From Epiperipatus broadwayi (Eukaryota > Onychophora > Udeonychophora > Euonychophora > Peripatidae), in assembly GCA_028023455.1 (NCBI GenBank), contig JAQFVV010012441.1, forward strand, positions 3,285,911 through 3,349,910: a stretch of 64,000 bases of DNA. Reading direction: 5' to 3'. The notes beneath the pieces are model-generated. The model saw only the letters and a program-made list of their open reading frames with translations, was not told the DNA's origin and ran no database searches. Within the stretch, counting starts at the first letter, position 1. The number at the start of each line of letters is the position of its first letter. Position numbers and translations under genes: made by a program. This document shows, one piece after another, positions 13,669-26,269 of this stretch.

Positions 13669-13798
13669 TATTCCAAGCCCTCTTTTTTCTCATGTGTCAT
13701 AGCATCAGCCAGGAAGCAAACCCGCTAACCCGGGTCAACTGCTTGTAAAGAAGCTGTCGCTGACCTCTCGACCACCAATGCTTGACAATATTCCAAGC
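13669..13798 (-). mobile_element. tRNA-derived SINE, copy 2, with 10-bp target duplication
   Basis: The tRNA-like body runs from 13781 down to 13702 and is close to copy 1 (9273-9352). The tail is TATGACACATGAG plus an A-run. A 10-bp direct repeat TATTCCAAGC flanks it at 13669-13678 and 13789-13798, supporting retroposition. On the minus strand the B-box reads GGGTTTGCTTCC. Confidence 0.85.
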
Positions 13799-15345
13799 TC
13801 TTCTCATATAAACATATATAGTTTAATTTAATTCATGTTTTGTTGATAAACATTGATTAGAATAGAATATATATATTGTTTATTGAATTGCAAGTATACA
13901 GTATTTTTCAACATGCACACATAAAATATATATAACACTTTTTTTACATGTATAGCAAGCAACATATAATTTAATATTATAACAAACAGAATTTTAAAAG
14001 TAATAATAATATAATTAATAATTATAAATTAAGGGGACTTATTTCCATATATTTTACAGAGTATGTATCCATTCATGTATTGAAGCGGTTGAAATGAGAA
14101 AAAACTACCTACCTTATTTTTATTTTTAAAATAAATAGTGAAATATCCGACTTTCGTTGCTATTAAATATGTTCTGGATGATTTTTTTTTCCAATAAATT
14201 TTTCTCATATAGAAACATAATAGCGTTTTTGTTATCAATAAATTAGCATCTCTAGTTGTTTTGATCTTTGTAAATCAATATCAAAAATGTTAGTATGTTT
14301 AAAACTTTTGTAAAACTTTTAGCATTTATGCTCAGAAAATATTTTATTATGCAAAATAGTGCATATCAATTTCAGAAAGGATAATAAAGGAAAACTACAA
14401 TGTATATATTTTCAACATAAGTCAAGGAAGTTATAATGATATATATATAATTATATCTGTTACTCCAAGACAGAAAATGGTTACTGGCAGATTGTAAAAT
14501 TTATTGACAAATTTGCTCTCAGAGAAGAAAAATTGGCTGCTTGAATATCATATTTGCGAATTTTAATGTTTTTGTTTTTTTATTTCTTTGTTTATTTAAT
14601 TTTTTCTTGCATAGCATACAACTGAAATTATGTAATTAAATACAGCATAGTTCACAGATCCACTATATATGTGTGTGGTTGTGTAGAGAGAGAAAGAAGA
14701 AATAGCTGAAGATAGGAAGAAAATAATAGAAAAAATTTGCTGCTGTGAACTTGAGAGAACATAAAATATCAAATTATTAAACAAAAAGATGTCATGTAAT
14801 ATTTATATAGACAGGCTGGGTCTACATAACTTATCTTTAACTTTTTTGTTTTTCTCCAGTATAAATGGAAAAGTTAAAATGGCTATATTCATGTATATAA
14901 TGGGGGTGATATATATATATATATGTCTTTTTTACGTGCTGCACCAATTTCATAGGTTTGCTGATTATTTTTGTGGATTTTAATTTATTTTTTTTTTGAG
15001 TATCAACCATCTTTTCATTTGTCATACTATAGAAATTCTAATATTTTTTATTAAATATAAAACTTCCAAAATGTATTCAGTGGAGTATTACTTGTATTGT
15101 CAAACTCTATTATTATAGTGTCTTTTTTCCTAAAATCACAGCTCCACTAATACAAATGTAATTTTTAATTCTATGAATAACATTAATACACTAATACAAG
15201 AAAAGATTACGTTCTGTCAGATAATTAAATAAATAATTTGCTGAACATTGCTTTCAACTGGGGTGTGTGGATGGATTATAATCATAGCACTTCAGCTTGT
15301 CAGTTGAATTTTCCCAAACAGTTATTTTGAGAGTTATATTTTCTA

Positions 15346-15367
15346 GTGTGTGTGTGTGTGTGTGTGT
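15346..15367 (+). repeat. (TG)n microsatellite
   Basis: Eleven GT dinucleotides without interruption. Confidence 0.95.
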
Positions 15368-15888
15368 TTTAGGGTCTTAATTTAATTATTGACAAAGTTT
15401 CTTCCCCCAGAAATTTACTTAGAACCAAAAACTATGATTTCTCATTAGCTTTTTATTTATACAAAATCTTGCATTTTAATACTTTTATATATATATTATG
15501 TGGAGCTGAATTTACTCTTCACGAGATACATTTTTCAAATTGAAATGATTAGTTCCTTCATTCACTCTTCTATCACTCATTCTTTTGTTTATTTTTGATT
15601 CTTCTACACTTGCTATCACTTTTTCTGAGCTTGCTTTTCTAAATCAGACTGCATCTAAAAACTACTTTTTTCTTTTAAAATCTTTTATTTATTAGGCACA
15701 GTACGCCTAACTGAACAATACCATTTATTAATTCGGAATCAATCATTTATGAATATTTCTTAATACTTGGAGTTTTCAACATTTTGATCATTAATGATCT
15801 TTTTCAAGATGTAATAACATTATTTTAATATTTGAATACAAGTATAATTTATATAACTTTATCTTTCTTATTGCATTGCCAAATCCAT

Positions 15889-15998
15889 ATAATATTAATA
15901 TCATTTATGTTGTTTATTACTTTTTACAATGCTTTTCAAATGAATTGTAAAAAACATTGTAAAAAAATAATAAAAAACATAAATGATATTAATATTAT
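15889..15998. repeat. Near-perfect hairpin A
   Basis: The left arm ATAATATTAATATCATTTAT is repeated as its exact reverse complement, ATAAATGATATTAATATTAT, at the right end. The inner parts (TTTTTACAATG / CATTGTAAAAA) also pair. The loop is about 15-20 bases around 15940. No coding content. Confidence 0.85.
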
Positions 15999-16036
15999 AA
16001 TTTATATACTTGGAGTTTAGATGCAATTATAGGGGG

Positions 16037-16166
16037 TTTGAACACAGACTTTCAAGCTCCCTTCAGCTATCCACTATCTCATACAACCGATACATGTGTA
16101 GTCATGGGTATCTGTTGTATGAGACAGAGTGGATAGCCGAAGAGAGATTGAAAGTATGTGTCCAAA
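16037..16166. repeat. Hairpin B (foldback element)
   Basis: The left arm (ACAGACTTTCAAGCTCCCTT, then GCTATCCACTATCTCATACA) pairs with the right arm (TGTATGAGACAGAGTGGATA, then GAGATTGAAAGTATGTG) with a few mismatches over about 55 bp. The loop is around CATGTGTAGTCATG. It lies 38 bp from hairpin A and has higher GC than its surroundings. It may be a small foldback transposon. Confidence 0.8.
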
Positions 16167-17211
16167 TACTCTATAATAACATTATTTTGATAAAAGATAT
16201 TATATATCTGAAAAAATTTGAGAAAAAGTAATAATTATATTTTACAGCATTCATAAATATTAATTTTAAAATGCAATACAGCAGAAAGCATGAATAATAT
16301 TTTTTCATTTAAATTACACTCTTAAAAAAAAACAATAAATAGTAGAAATATTAGAAACTACCATTATTTAATAAATATTTATATATGATTGATTTTAAAA
16401 TGATTAAGTAAATATATAGTTTTTTTATAGAAAAAAATATCTTTTTGAAGATCATTTAAAAATTCACTTCTATGCATTTAAATATAATATTTTTTATATT
16501 TTTTTATTCTATTTCATTAATAGTTTTGAGTGATTCACAATTTTCATCAGAGATAAAATAATTTTAATACAGATATTAAAATTTATTATTAATAATCTTG
16601 CTATTTGTGAAACACAAGAAAATATAAAAGGCACTGTAATCAAATGCATACAAGTGTGGATTATGAAAGTTGTTTTAATAAATACTACAGTTGATTTTAA
16701 TTTTCTTTTAACTTGTTTTAACTTAAAAACTATGTATGAAATGATTGTTTCATTTATAAATGTCTGTGAATTTACTAATGCAGATTCATTGTCTTTCTCA
16801 AATTATCTAATATTAAAAAGTTTTTCTTGAAAGAAATTTACTGGTATTAAGGATAAAAACAATTTCATTTTAAATTAAAATTTAAAAAAAAAACAACTTG
16901 TTTTAAAACATTTTTTTTTAGATTCTATGACATCACCAATGACAAACTTGATCATTATTATTATCGCCTAGACAACATCATTACTTTTAATGAATGTAGT
17001 GTAGTGCCATTCTGTCAATCACAAACATGTTCAGTGAAAATTATACCCAAAGTTACTAGGAGTTTGGGCTTCTATCAATCATTGTTCATCATTTAGATCG
17101 TGAAGAATATATATCATATCTAATCTTGACTATCAGTTAATTTCTGATAGTAATGTGTCTTTTCAATTTATTGTCTGGCTGTAAATGCATTGAATTAAGC
17201 AAGTTGAAAAG

Positions 17212-17986
17212 GTCTAGATCAGTGGTCTTTAACCTTTTCACACCTGTGGACCGACAAAAATAAGGATACGGTTTTGTGGACTGGTAAAAATAAGGATATG
17301 GTTTCACAAACCGGCAGAAGTCTATAAATTTTCTTAAAAGTGTAAACTGCTTAGCCTTAGATTAACATAATTGTTATAACTGACCAAAACAACACACTAG
17401 TTAGTGTATAGTAATGGTGTTGCTTACCTTCACATGCTGAACACTCTTTCTCGAGTTGCGCAGTCATACTGTTACAGAAAACAGTACAATAACAATCATT
17501 CTCATTAATGTGCCTGCATTGCTGCATTTATTATTTCATTGTTAAAACATGCAAAAATAAAATGTTATTCACCTGAATGTTTGGAAATATCACAGCTGGT
17601 ATAAATACATGACAATGATTATGATAAATGTAATATCTGTATTTAATGTTAAATATACAAGATAAAGTTATATATGCGGAGTTTGTATAATAAAAAACTT
17701 TTCTTTTTAATTTTGAATATTTTTAGAAAAAATAATAAAAAATTTAATTCCCTCCACCCCTTCATAAACATCTGTGATAACTAGAAAAATTAATTTATGT
17801 ATGATTGATTAGATTTTGTTTTCGTTGTTTCTTTTTTTTTTAATTGGGTAAAAATGAGATGAAAAAATAAATAAAAATTGTTTATATTAATTAAAAATTT
17901 AAACTCATTATTTTGTTATTACAAACTTTCCTGCCAGTCTACCGCAGACCGGCAGAAAACTTCTAAGGCCCAGCACTGGTCTAGAT
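17212..17986. mobile_element. Non-autonomous hAT-type element with perfect 8-bp duplication
   Basis: The element is 17220-17978 (759 bp). It begins CAGTGGTCTTTAACCTTTTC and ends GGCCCAGCACTG, with short terminal inverted repeats (CAGTGGT / CAGTGCT). Perfect target duplications GTCTAGAT flank it at 17212-17219 and 17979-17986. CAGTG ends and an 8-bp duplication are hAT hallmarks. The left end contains two imperfect tandem units of about 38 bp built on GTGGACYGRYAAAAATAAGG, and the right end repeats CAGACCGGCAGAAAAC. No transposase frame was found. Confidence 0.85.
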
Positions 17987-19924
17987 AACTTTTTATAATT
18001 TCTTTTATCTCATTTATCTTGTATCTTTTGCAGTTGTGCTATGATCTAACTAACCAATGACTGATTTTTGTAATTCAATCCTCTCACCATATTTGGTTTT
18101 TGGATATACTGCAATATTTAATCTTCTCTTTGTAGTGTTTTTTCTGTTTAATGCGAAGAATAGTTTAATGAAACTTTTTTAAACTGTTTGCTTATATATA
18201 TGTTATACTTTCTAATGATGATTTTCAAGTTTTATCTGCCTGTTTATATCTTATTTTCATGCTGATAGTTATTTCTTATGGATGTATTGGTATCTATGAA
18301 TAACCTGTCTTGTTGAATGATAAGTTAACGTAATCTTAACATAAATTAATAAGTGTGTTTTTATTTTGTCATTTACTTATAGCGCCATTGCAGAGAAAGT
18401 ATTCAAGGTCTGTACATATCATGTAAATTGTTTCACTGCAAAATGAAACCTTTCCATTAGATTGTAGATCAGTATTTTGCCATACTGGTTTCATAATGAG
18501 AGAGAATTTTATAAATATTATAAATATATTTCTTCAGTTTAGGATAAAAGTAAACAATACTGATAAATATCATTTAGTAATCATCAAAGAAATGTTTGTT
18601 GTTAATTAATGGGTTGATGCACATATGTGCATCAAATGAATATATATATATGCGTGTGTGTAATACAAGTACGGGCATCCCTCGACATTGGACACTTCAA
18701 TCATTGAAACATTATTTCAATCAATTTATATTTCTAACTATGTTTTAAATTTTAAATTATATACCTTTTTTTTTAGTTCATTTAACTCTTTTTGATATTC
18801 ATTTTTTGTATCGGACACCTTCTTTTACATTATACCCTTTGAGCTTAAATCATTATGCAACATTTTTGAAATTGGTCATTTCTATTCATTTGTGTTTCTG
18901 CAGTTATATTGTAAACAGTTCAGTATTTTTATGATAATAGTATATGTAATATTATAACGTTTATGAATATTTTCATGATTATAACCCTTACTTTTGTGAT
19001 TACTGTAATTGATTTATCTTTTTTTTTGCTTAAACTTTTCTATCAACGTCATCTTTTTCCGAAAGGGATTCTCGTTCCAATAAAAAAATTATTCTTACTG
19101 ATTTTTTCTTCTTACACAATAAAAATATTTTTAGAGTATTTTTTTTTACTATAAAAGTATTCATTCATATATTTATTTTTTTGTTTGTTTGTTATATTTA
19201 AATTTTACATGCATTCATGTGTTTTATATATTAAATTATATTTTTCATTGTCCAAAATAAATTTGCAAGCTAAATAAAGGCTATTGTTTGGTAGTAATTT
19301 GTTTTTGATTTTGAAGGAATAAGTTATGCCTCTTGTTTTGTTATATATGAAGCCAAACTATTTTATAACTCTTAGGTTTATATCTGCGTTCATATTAAAC
19401 TATTAAGATTTGTCTCGCCTGGGTCTTAAAGAATTAGCTCTTCTTTTTATAATTGTTCATGACATTCTTTTTTTTTTTAGTAAACCATTTATGTTATTTA
19501 AAAGTTAAAACTACTGTTTGTCCAAAATAAATGGAGCTTTTTTCTTTCTTTTCTTCAAGTTAAAATGTGTTTTTCATGTCATCACATAATAAACCAATAA
19601 AATTCATGAAAAATTTGTTTGGCTAGATTTTATATGCTTCAAGGGAGCATCGTAAGAAATAAATTTAACTGTTACAAAAATAAAGAAAATAAAATAGATA
19701 CCATATATATATTGCTGTAATGATTTATATCTTTGGATCCTGCAATTGTATACTGTAATGGCTAGATATAAAATTTATATTTAATGTTTTATTGATTCAA
19801 AATGAAACTGATATTTTTACATAAATATTTTTAATAATGTAGCTATAGTGCTTATGAAAAGTCTTTCAAACTATTTCAATCATTAATTCAGTAACTTTTG
19901 ATATGTCATTTCAAACAAATCCTA

Positions 19925-20080
19925 ATTCACATGATCACCGTTTCTTATGCTTGGTTATAACTGTTATTAAAACAGGCAAAAACTCACTATACGTATTGCC
20001 ACAATGCAAGGTAGAATAATCAATGGACTCCAGAAGGCATCATATGTTTCAATGGGCAAACAAAAGCTGTCTGTTGGCCT
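19925..20080 (+). mobile_element. FB1 foldback family, single-arm copy
   Basis: The segment follows the FB1 arm order: CACATGATCACCGTTTCTTA, TTATTAAAACAGGCAAAA, GTATTGCCACAATGCAAGG, TAATCAATGGACTCCAGAAG. Only one arm was recognised and no second inverted arm was seen. Target duplications were not found. Confidence 0.65.
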
Positions 20081-20571
20081 GTGTATTTTAACTAGGGCTT
20101 ATTTTTTTAGTTAGATCTTATTTTTGGGGAATCACGGTAGTCATATATACAAATGCTACTAAAATATATACATGTGTATCGTGAAATTTTGATCTATTGT
20201 TTCTGCATATTTTTTTGTATACATTATATCAGTGCTTTTGATTTCAGAATGAATATCGCTAAGTAATATTTTCTCCCCAAATTTGTATTCCTCAAACTGC
20301 TGCTTTACACTTGAATCTTCAACAAATCACAGTTCTACAACATTGTATTATGTATGGATACTTTTCTTCCTTTTTTTTTTGGTCTAAATGTGGAGGCTTG
20401 GAAACATTGTAAAGGATATATATATAAATACTCATTTGAGTTTTAAATCATTACAAGCAATTTGCTTCTATTCATGTTCATCATTGTTATGTCCACTACT
20501 CTGCTTCATTATATCATTTCTGTCATTTTATTATTGTATAATTTTATAATTATTTTATTTTTAAATACAAG

Positions 20572-20615
20572 AACATGGTGAAATTAATATTGCCAAGATC
20601 ATGCTGACAATGAAA
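20572..20615 (+). CDS. Candidate host exon (44 nt)
   Basis: The segment follows an acceptor-like ATACAAG and ends at a strong donor, AAA|GTAAGT. In the frame entered after two bases it reads HGEINIAKIMLTMK, of balanced composition unlike the usual I/L/N/Y-rich chance frames here. One other frame stops inside the exon. The acceptor has a poor pyrimidine tract. I do not recognise the protein, and no adjoining exon was confirmed; the phase (needs one base from upstream, ends in phase 0) is the only check available. Confidence 0.3.
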
Positions 20616-22899
20616 GTAAGTCTATTTTAAGAATAGTTGCATTACAATGTTTACAATCCTTTATATCTTCAATGTAATAGTAGAGGTTATAGAAATGTTT
20701 TGGTGTTAGAAATACTGTACTTTTGTGTAACATTTGTCAAAACAATCTTAGTCAAAGAATTTTTTCCATAAGAAATGTCTAAATTTTTTTAAAGATATAT
20801 ATAAACTCTTGAATCATTATTCTAATAATCTGTTTTTGTTTTTTTTTTTAAATATATGTAATTATGCAAATTTATTGCAAGTAATGAATGTGGGATGTTT
20901 TAAGTTTCTAAAATATAATATTTATATTTAATGGTTTTTCAGTGGTATCGTATTTTTACCTATAATATTCATTCTTTAATCCCTTGAAAAATGTTTGATT
21001 GAAACTACACTTGACAGATTCCATTTTTGAGGCTTACCTGAGATGCTAAATTTATTAAGGGTGTTTATGGTTTTATACAGCAATTCTAATTAAAATATTT
21101 GTTTTTGCATAAAGTAACATTCAATTTTTTATCTCTGTAATATTTTTTTTTAATTATATGAGTAAGTAATTTATATACTTTTTTTTCTTATATAATGTCA
21201 TTGCCAATTTTATTCTTTTTACTTTAACTACATTTTTTTAACTTATTATTTTTTAATTATTCTTAGGAGAGAGCTTTTCTCTTGTTCATTGAGAGATTTC
21301 AAGTGATGCAAATATGAAAAACTTATTTAGCTGTTGTTTTTTTTTTTTTGGAGGGTGTGGGAGTTTTTGTAATTTATATGATAAGTGATCATATCTGTTT
21401 TATTTTGATGCAGATGTACTTACTCCACTAGATAAACATGTATCAATAAAATCAAATTTAAGATTTATCCATGCATTCACATTTCAGGGCTGATGTATAG
21501 TTGTGAAAGTGAGATAGAAACAGATACATTTTGAAAGACTATTTACAGTGGTATGGACATTGGCACATAACACTAAATCAATAATTGAACAAATTTAGCT
21601 TGTATTTTCAAAATATTAAACCAGATAATTTGTTGTTATTGTCTTATTTTTAAGATTGAAAATTTAATGGGAAAGTATCAAAACTTTTGACAATTGAGAA
21701 CAGAAAATAATATTTTACACACTTATAATAAAAGTGATATGAATGAACTTGTTAAGAACTTACCATATATGAGAGCTTTTTGTACATAAGGTCATTATTG
21801 AGATTTTTTCTATTACCCTATGTTTTTCATTCTTGTTACCTTTAAAAATAGATAATATATATTATTAATTGTACATATTTTATGTTTAAAATAAAGCAAG
21901 CAAAATTTGATTAATGTAAATAAGATTAAAGCATATTCAGGTTTGTAGAGATATTAAGACATGATACATCTTTTGGAAGGGGTTTCTTTGAAAATGATAG
22001 AGTTGTATAAAATTATAGAGCATCCAAAAGTTTGTTTGCAGCATAGTATAATTTAAATTTTTTCTTTAATCAGTTTAATAATGAAAACATAACATTTTGG
22101 ATTTGATAATGGGTTCTTTATGTAAATATTTGAATATTATTGATGAAAAAGCTCAGTATGTCACTTCTGCTACTTAACTCAATGCTTCTCAGCTTTTGGA
22201 TATTTTCTACTCTCTTATGATTATCTATAGTGCTATTTTGACACTAGAAACTGGAATTAAAGCAAATATTGATTTATTAGTTTTTTAAAAAAATCTGAAG
22301 ATGCCAGTATGCTGTGGAGAAAACTTTACAAATGAGCTGACAACATCACTGATTGGTAGATTTTTCATATCAAGTTTTGAGAGTAGTTGCAACACTACTT
22401 GTAAACTCCTACTGTTAGCAAGGGACAAAAAAATCTATACTTTCTGAAATTTATTTAAATATTAATATTTATTTTTACAAATAATTATGTAGTAATTATT
22501 AAAAGAGAAATATTTTCATGATTATATGATTTTATTCAAATATGCTTTATTATTAAAAATCCAAGTTAAAAAATTCTTAGTAATACAAAAAAATGAAGCT
22601 ACAATTGGTAACGCTCCATCAAATACCATAGTATAAACTTTTGTGATATTTTATTAATTATAGATATAATTTTAAATTTTATAATTGAACTTCATAGCTT
22701 TATGGTGACTTAATAATAATTCATTTGGATGTTAGAAATAAAGTTCTAACCAAGATTTCTTTAATTTATTTTTTTATCAGCATTGCAATAAGTTCAAATA
22801 ATTTTTAGTATACTTTCTATTTGTAAATATATACTTCTAATAAATCAAATACAATTTATTGATTCATAATATAAAATAAAAGTTTTAATACTAAAATAA

Positions 22900-25030
22900 A
22901 AATCCAAAACAGCCACTACGGGTAATGCAAAAAGCATAGTTCCTGTCAGAAATATCTTTCAAAACTTAAGGGAGTGAAACTTTAGTGTTGAAAATTGGGG
23001 TTTTTATATTAACTCCTTGACTCCCTCCACAAAAGCCATGAACTTGTTTACAGTTTCTAAGTTTTTAATCTTAAAAATTTAACATAATTTTATTAACTTT
23101 AGAAAAGGCAAAAGTGAAACCTAAGTGGTTCATAAAATAGTGCAGCTTGGTTGCCTTTCTTCTGTCTTATTTAGAATTTATTTTAAAATCTGTTTTTGGT
23201 TCCCACACAAATTAAAATCAGGTGCATGTGGTGAGATATTTTACAAGAAACAGGAAATCTTTAAAAACAGATTTAAGTTCTATAAACATGCTGTTATATA
23301 TGTGATCTTGTCACCTCAAGAATTGGAAATTTATATGTGAATTCTAAGCTAAATAAAAGAAATTTATACATATCTATTTTAATAGAGTAGATTATTTAAA
23401 ATGCTATCCTAATGATTTTACATCAGCTAAGATGTTTGTGAATATTAAAACTCATAAAGATGGTTTTCCTTTAAGATTTATTTTTGATTTTACAGGTAGT
23501 GTTGTAGAAGGTATTTCTAGTTTCTTGAATAATTTTTTAAAACAATTTGTTGATTTTGGTCAGTACACAGTTTCTTCTTCTTTTGAGGCTTTTGATAAGA
23601 TTAATAATTTTAAAATGGAAAGTAGTTGGGTATTTGGAAGTTTAGATATTGAAAATATGTATCAGTCTGTTAATAGGTTAAGCAGTATTGATGTTCTTTT
23701 GTCTGTATTGATTAAGAAAGTTCTTTATCAAAAAATAAAATTAAGGTAATTAAAGATTTGCTTTTGTTATTGGAAGATTCTATGTATTTTACTTATAAAG
23801 GTAATTTTTATAAGATTAAGGAAGGGTGGATAATAGGTTATATTATTTCCCCTTTTGTATGTTCAGTTTATATTAGTTTTATGGAAGAGGAAATTATTAT
23901 TAAAAGAATTGTTTATATGTAAAATTATTTGTCAGATATGTTGATGATTGTTTATTTGTTGTTGAGAATGGTAAATTGAAGGAATTTGTAAATGAGTTTA
24001 ATTGTTTTATCCTTCTATAAAATTTGTGTTAGAAGGAGGGGGTTAGATTTTGGTAAGTTAAAATTTTTAGATCTTTTGGTGATTAGAAATATAGAAACTA
24101 ATTGTTTATTGTCAGTCATTTAGTTAAAAGTAAAGAATTAAGATCTATAATTAAACCTGATAGCTATCAGTCTGTATCTCATAAAGTAGCTGCTTTAAGG
24201 AATTATTGTCATAGGAATATTAAATTAAATAATTCTAGGGGGTAGCTTTGTTTCAGAAATATCAATTTTATAAAGATTATTTAAGTGTTGGATACTCTGA
24301 TAAATTTGTTAAAAGTATTTTATTTAATAGTAATATTTGTAAGGATGTAAAGGTTAAAGAAAAATATGATTTTATTTTTTGCCATTTAAATTGTCTTCTT
24401 ATAAAATTGTGTGTAGAAATAGTAAATTGTTTGGAAATAAGAAAATTGCTTGGAAAAGGGGTGTTACATTGAATAATTTATTGAATAATACAAAGGAAGT
24501 TTTTGATAGAAAGACTATTCCTGTGTGGTATATTTTATTCCTTGTTTATTTTGTAAGAAGGTTTACATAGGTCAGAGTAGTTTGAGTTTAAATGAAAGAA
24601 TAAAGGTTCATAAAAGTAGAGTTAAAAATAGATATCTTAGTTCTGCTTTGTTGTCCATGAAAAAGATACAGGCCACACTATTGATTTTGATGAAGCTAAG
24701 GTTGTCTTCTTTGAGAGAAATGAAATCAAAAGAAGAATTAAAGAGTCTTTATTATTGAAAATTTATATTCTGAAGCAATTAACTTATTTAAGAGTTCTTT
24801 TAATATTAAGGGTGGATGGGAAGTGAATGGATTTGTGGGTAGTTTTTAATAGTATATATAAGTTGTGTTTTTTTTATTATTTCTTTACACTTGAGAAGTC
24901 TGCTTGTAGCAGTGAAACCTTAGGTTGTGTTTTAATATTATTTTTATTCTGGTCTGGTTTAATTTTAGATTTGGGGTAGTTTTGATTTTATATTGACTAG
25001 TTTAGCTTTATGCTTGTAATGTTTATATCT
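22900..25030 (+). mobile_element. Penelope-like retroelement, degenerate
   Basis: The element spans a broken reading frame encoding a Penelope-type reverse transcriptase and a C-terminal GIY-YIG endonuclease, followed by a 3' untranslated region (24850-25030) that is repeated at 26395-26590. The 5' boundary is uncertain; I place it near 22900, where sequence complexity rises. No flanking Penelope long terminal repeat was identified. See the coding remnant entry. Confidence 0.85.
23125..24849 (+). pseudogene. Penelope-like reverse transcriptase / GIY-YIG endonuclease, frameshifted
   Basis: Read across several frames, the remnant gives Penelope motifs in the expected order: KTHKDGFPLR (about 23450), the motif A region FGSLDIENMYQSV (about 23640), FTYKGNFYKIKEG and the motif B remnant GYIISPF (about 23790-23860), the catalytic motif RYVDDCLFVVENG (about 23935), a KLKFLDLLVIR block (about 24060), then SYQSVSHKVAALRNYCH (about 24170). 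The C-terminus has YFIPCLFCKKVYIGQSSLSL (about 24530) and DTGHTIDFDEAKVV, the GIY-YIG domain with its CxxC pair, and a glutamate in IKES. The frame ends at TAA 24847-24849 after GGWEVNGFVGSF. Multiple frameshifts and stops make it non-functional. The N-terminal part (23125-23400) is poorly conserved. Confidence 0.85.
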
Positions 25031-25045
25031 ATTTTAATAATAACA

Positions 25046-25260
25046 TGAAAGCTAAAACCTTCGACAGTTGCTGCCTTAAAATTAGATGTAATAATGACTG
25101 CATGTGGAACTCTCAATTCAAAGACAAGCCAGAAATACGAGAAAAAGATGGGAACCCACATTCTTCTCTACTTAAATTTATATATAAATAAGCCAGACTC
25201 AAGCATCCTGAACTAAGAGTGTGAAGCTTAAAACACCTTCACATTTAATTCACTAAATAT
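25046..25260 (+). repeat. Foldback repeat unit A
   Basis: About 210 bp (AACATGAAAGCTAAAACCTT, later ATGACTGCATGTGGAACTCT, ending CACCTTCACATTTAATTCAC) that recurs as unit B (25387-25625, same strand) and unit C (25628-25800, inverted). It starts about 16 bases after the Penelope 3' end. Confidence 0.8.
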
Positions 25261-25334
25261 TATATATAAATAAATATGAAATCTTTTGATTTACTATGAA
25301 GCAATTTTTAAATCTAATGAAATGATAGTAACAA

Positions 25335-25850
25335 ATGTAAATACATGAAATTTATTAAGTGCAAGTAGATGATATAATAATAATAACGTGAAAGCTAAAA
25401 CCTTCAACAGTTGCACCTTAAAAATGCTTATGTGACAGCCAATCAGATGTAATAATGACTGCATGTGGAACTCTCACTTCAAAGACAAGCCAGAAATACA
25501 AGAAAAAGATGGGAATCCACCTTTTTCTCTACTTAAATTTATATATAAATAAGCCATAATCAAGCATTCTGAACTAAGAGTGGTAGCTTAAAACACCTTC
25601 ATATATATTTAATTCACTAAATATTCAGGATGCTTGAATCTGGCTTATTTATATATAAATTTAAGTAGAAAAGAAAGTGGGTTCCCATCTTTTTCTTATA
25701 TTTCTGGCTTGTGTCTTTGAATTGAGATCCATGTGCAGTCATTATTACATAAGCATTTTTAAGGTGCTACTGTCAAAGGTTTTAGCTTCCACATTATTAT
25801 TATATCATGTGCTTGCGCTTAATAAATTTCATATATTTACATATATATTT
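25335..25850. mobile_element. Long inverted-repeat (foldback) element, units B and C
   Basis: Units B and C are head-to-head. The left arm starts near TACATGAAATTTATTAAG (about 25343), and its reverse complement (CTTAATAAATTTCATATA) ends the right arm near 25840. The arms are about 240 bp and pair across nearly their full length, meeting at about 25625. Unit A is a partial third copy. No coding capacity and no confident target duplication. Possibly a foldback DNA transposon. Confidence 0.75.
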
Positions 25851-26269
25851 TAATCAATTAAAGATAAAATAATTTCATTGCATTGTAACACTTATAAAAT
25901 CTATTGTGTTACAACTTTGTTTGCATATATATGTAGCTGCACTCATACACATACAACAATGTTTACACAACTTACTTTTAATTTAATATATATAATTTAT
26001 AAGTTAGTGTATGCATTATGTAACAATACTCATACAGACCTTAATATACCTAAATGTATGCACATATATGAAAATATACTTTAATATATATAGACTTGGA
26101 GGGTTTAAAGTGAGGATAAATACTATTGTGGAACATAGTACGTGAAACGGGCTGTTAGATCAAAAAAATACCATTTCATTATAATTGCAGTCTAAACATT
26201 GTTCTTGTGAAATTTATCGGGTATCACATAATAAAGGTTCTTTAATTCTTCTTTTTATTTCATTTCTTT

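Noticed and set aside
18383-18407. Possible 25-nt exon reading AIAEKVFK after TTACTTATAG
   Set aside because: The donor (GTCTGT) is weak, and its phase does not join the 20572 candidate.
18662-19290. Tigger-like left end (GGGCATCCCTCGACATTGGA)
   Set aside because: No matching inverted right end or transposase remnant was found.
21414-21493. Possible terminal exon after TTTTGATGCAG reading VLTPLDKHVSIKSNLRF
   Set aside because: Good acceptor but no poly(A) signal or partner exon; too short to support alone.
22180-22330. hAT-like end CAATGCTTCTCAGCTTTTGG
   Set aside because: No inverted partner and no 8-bp duplication were found.
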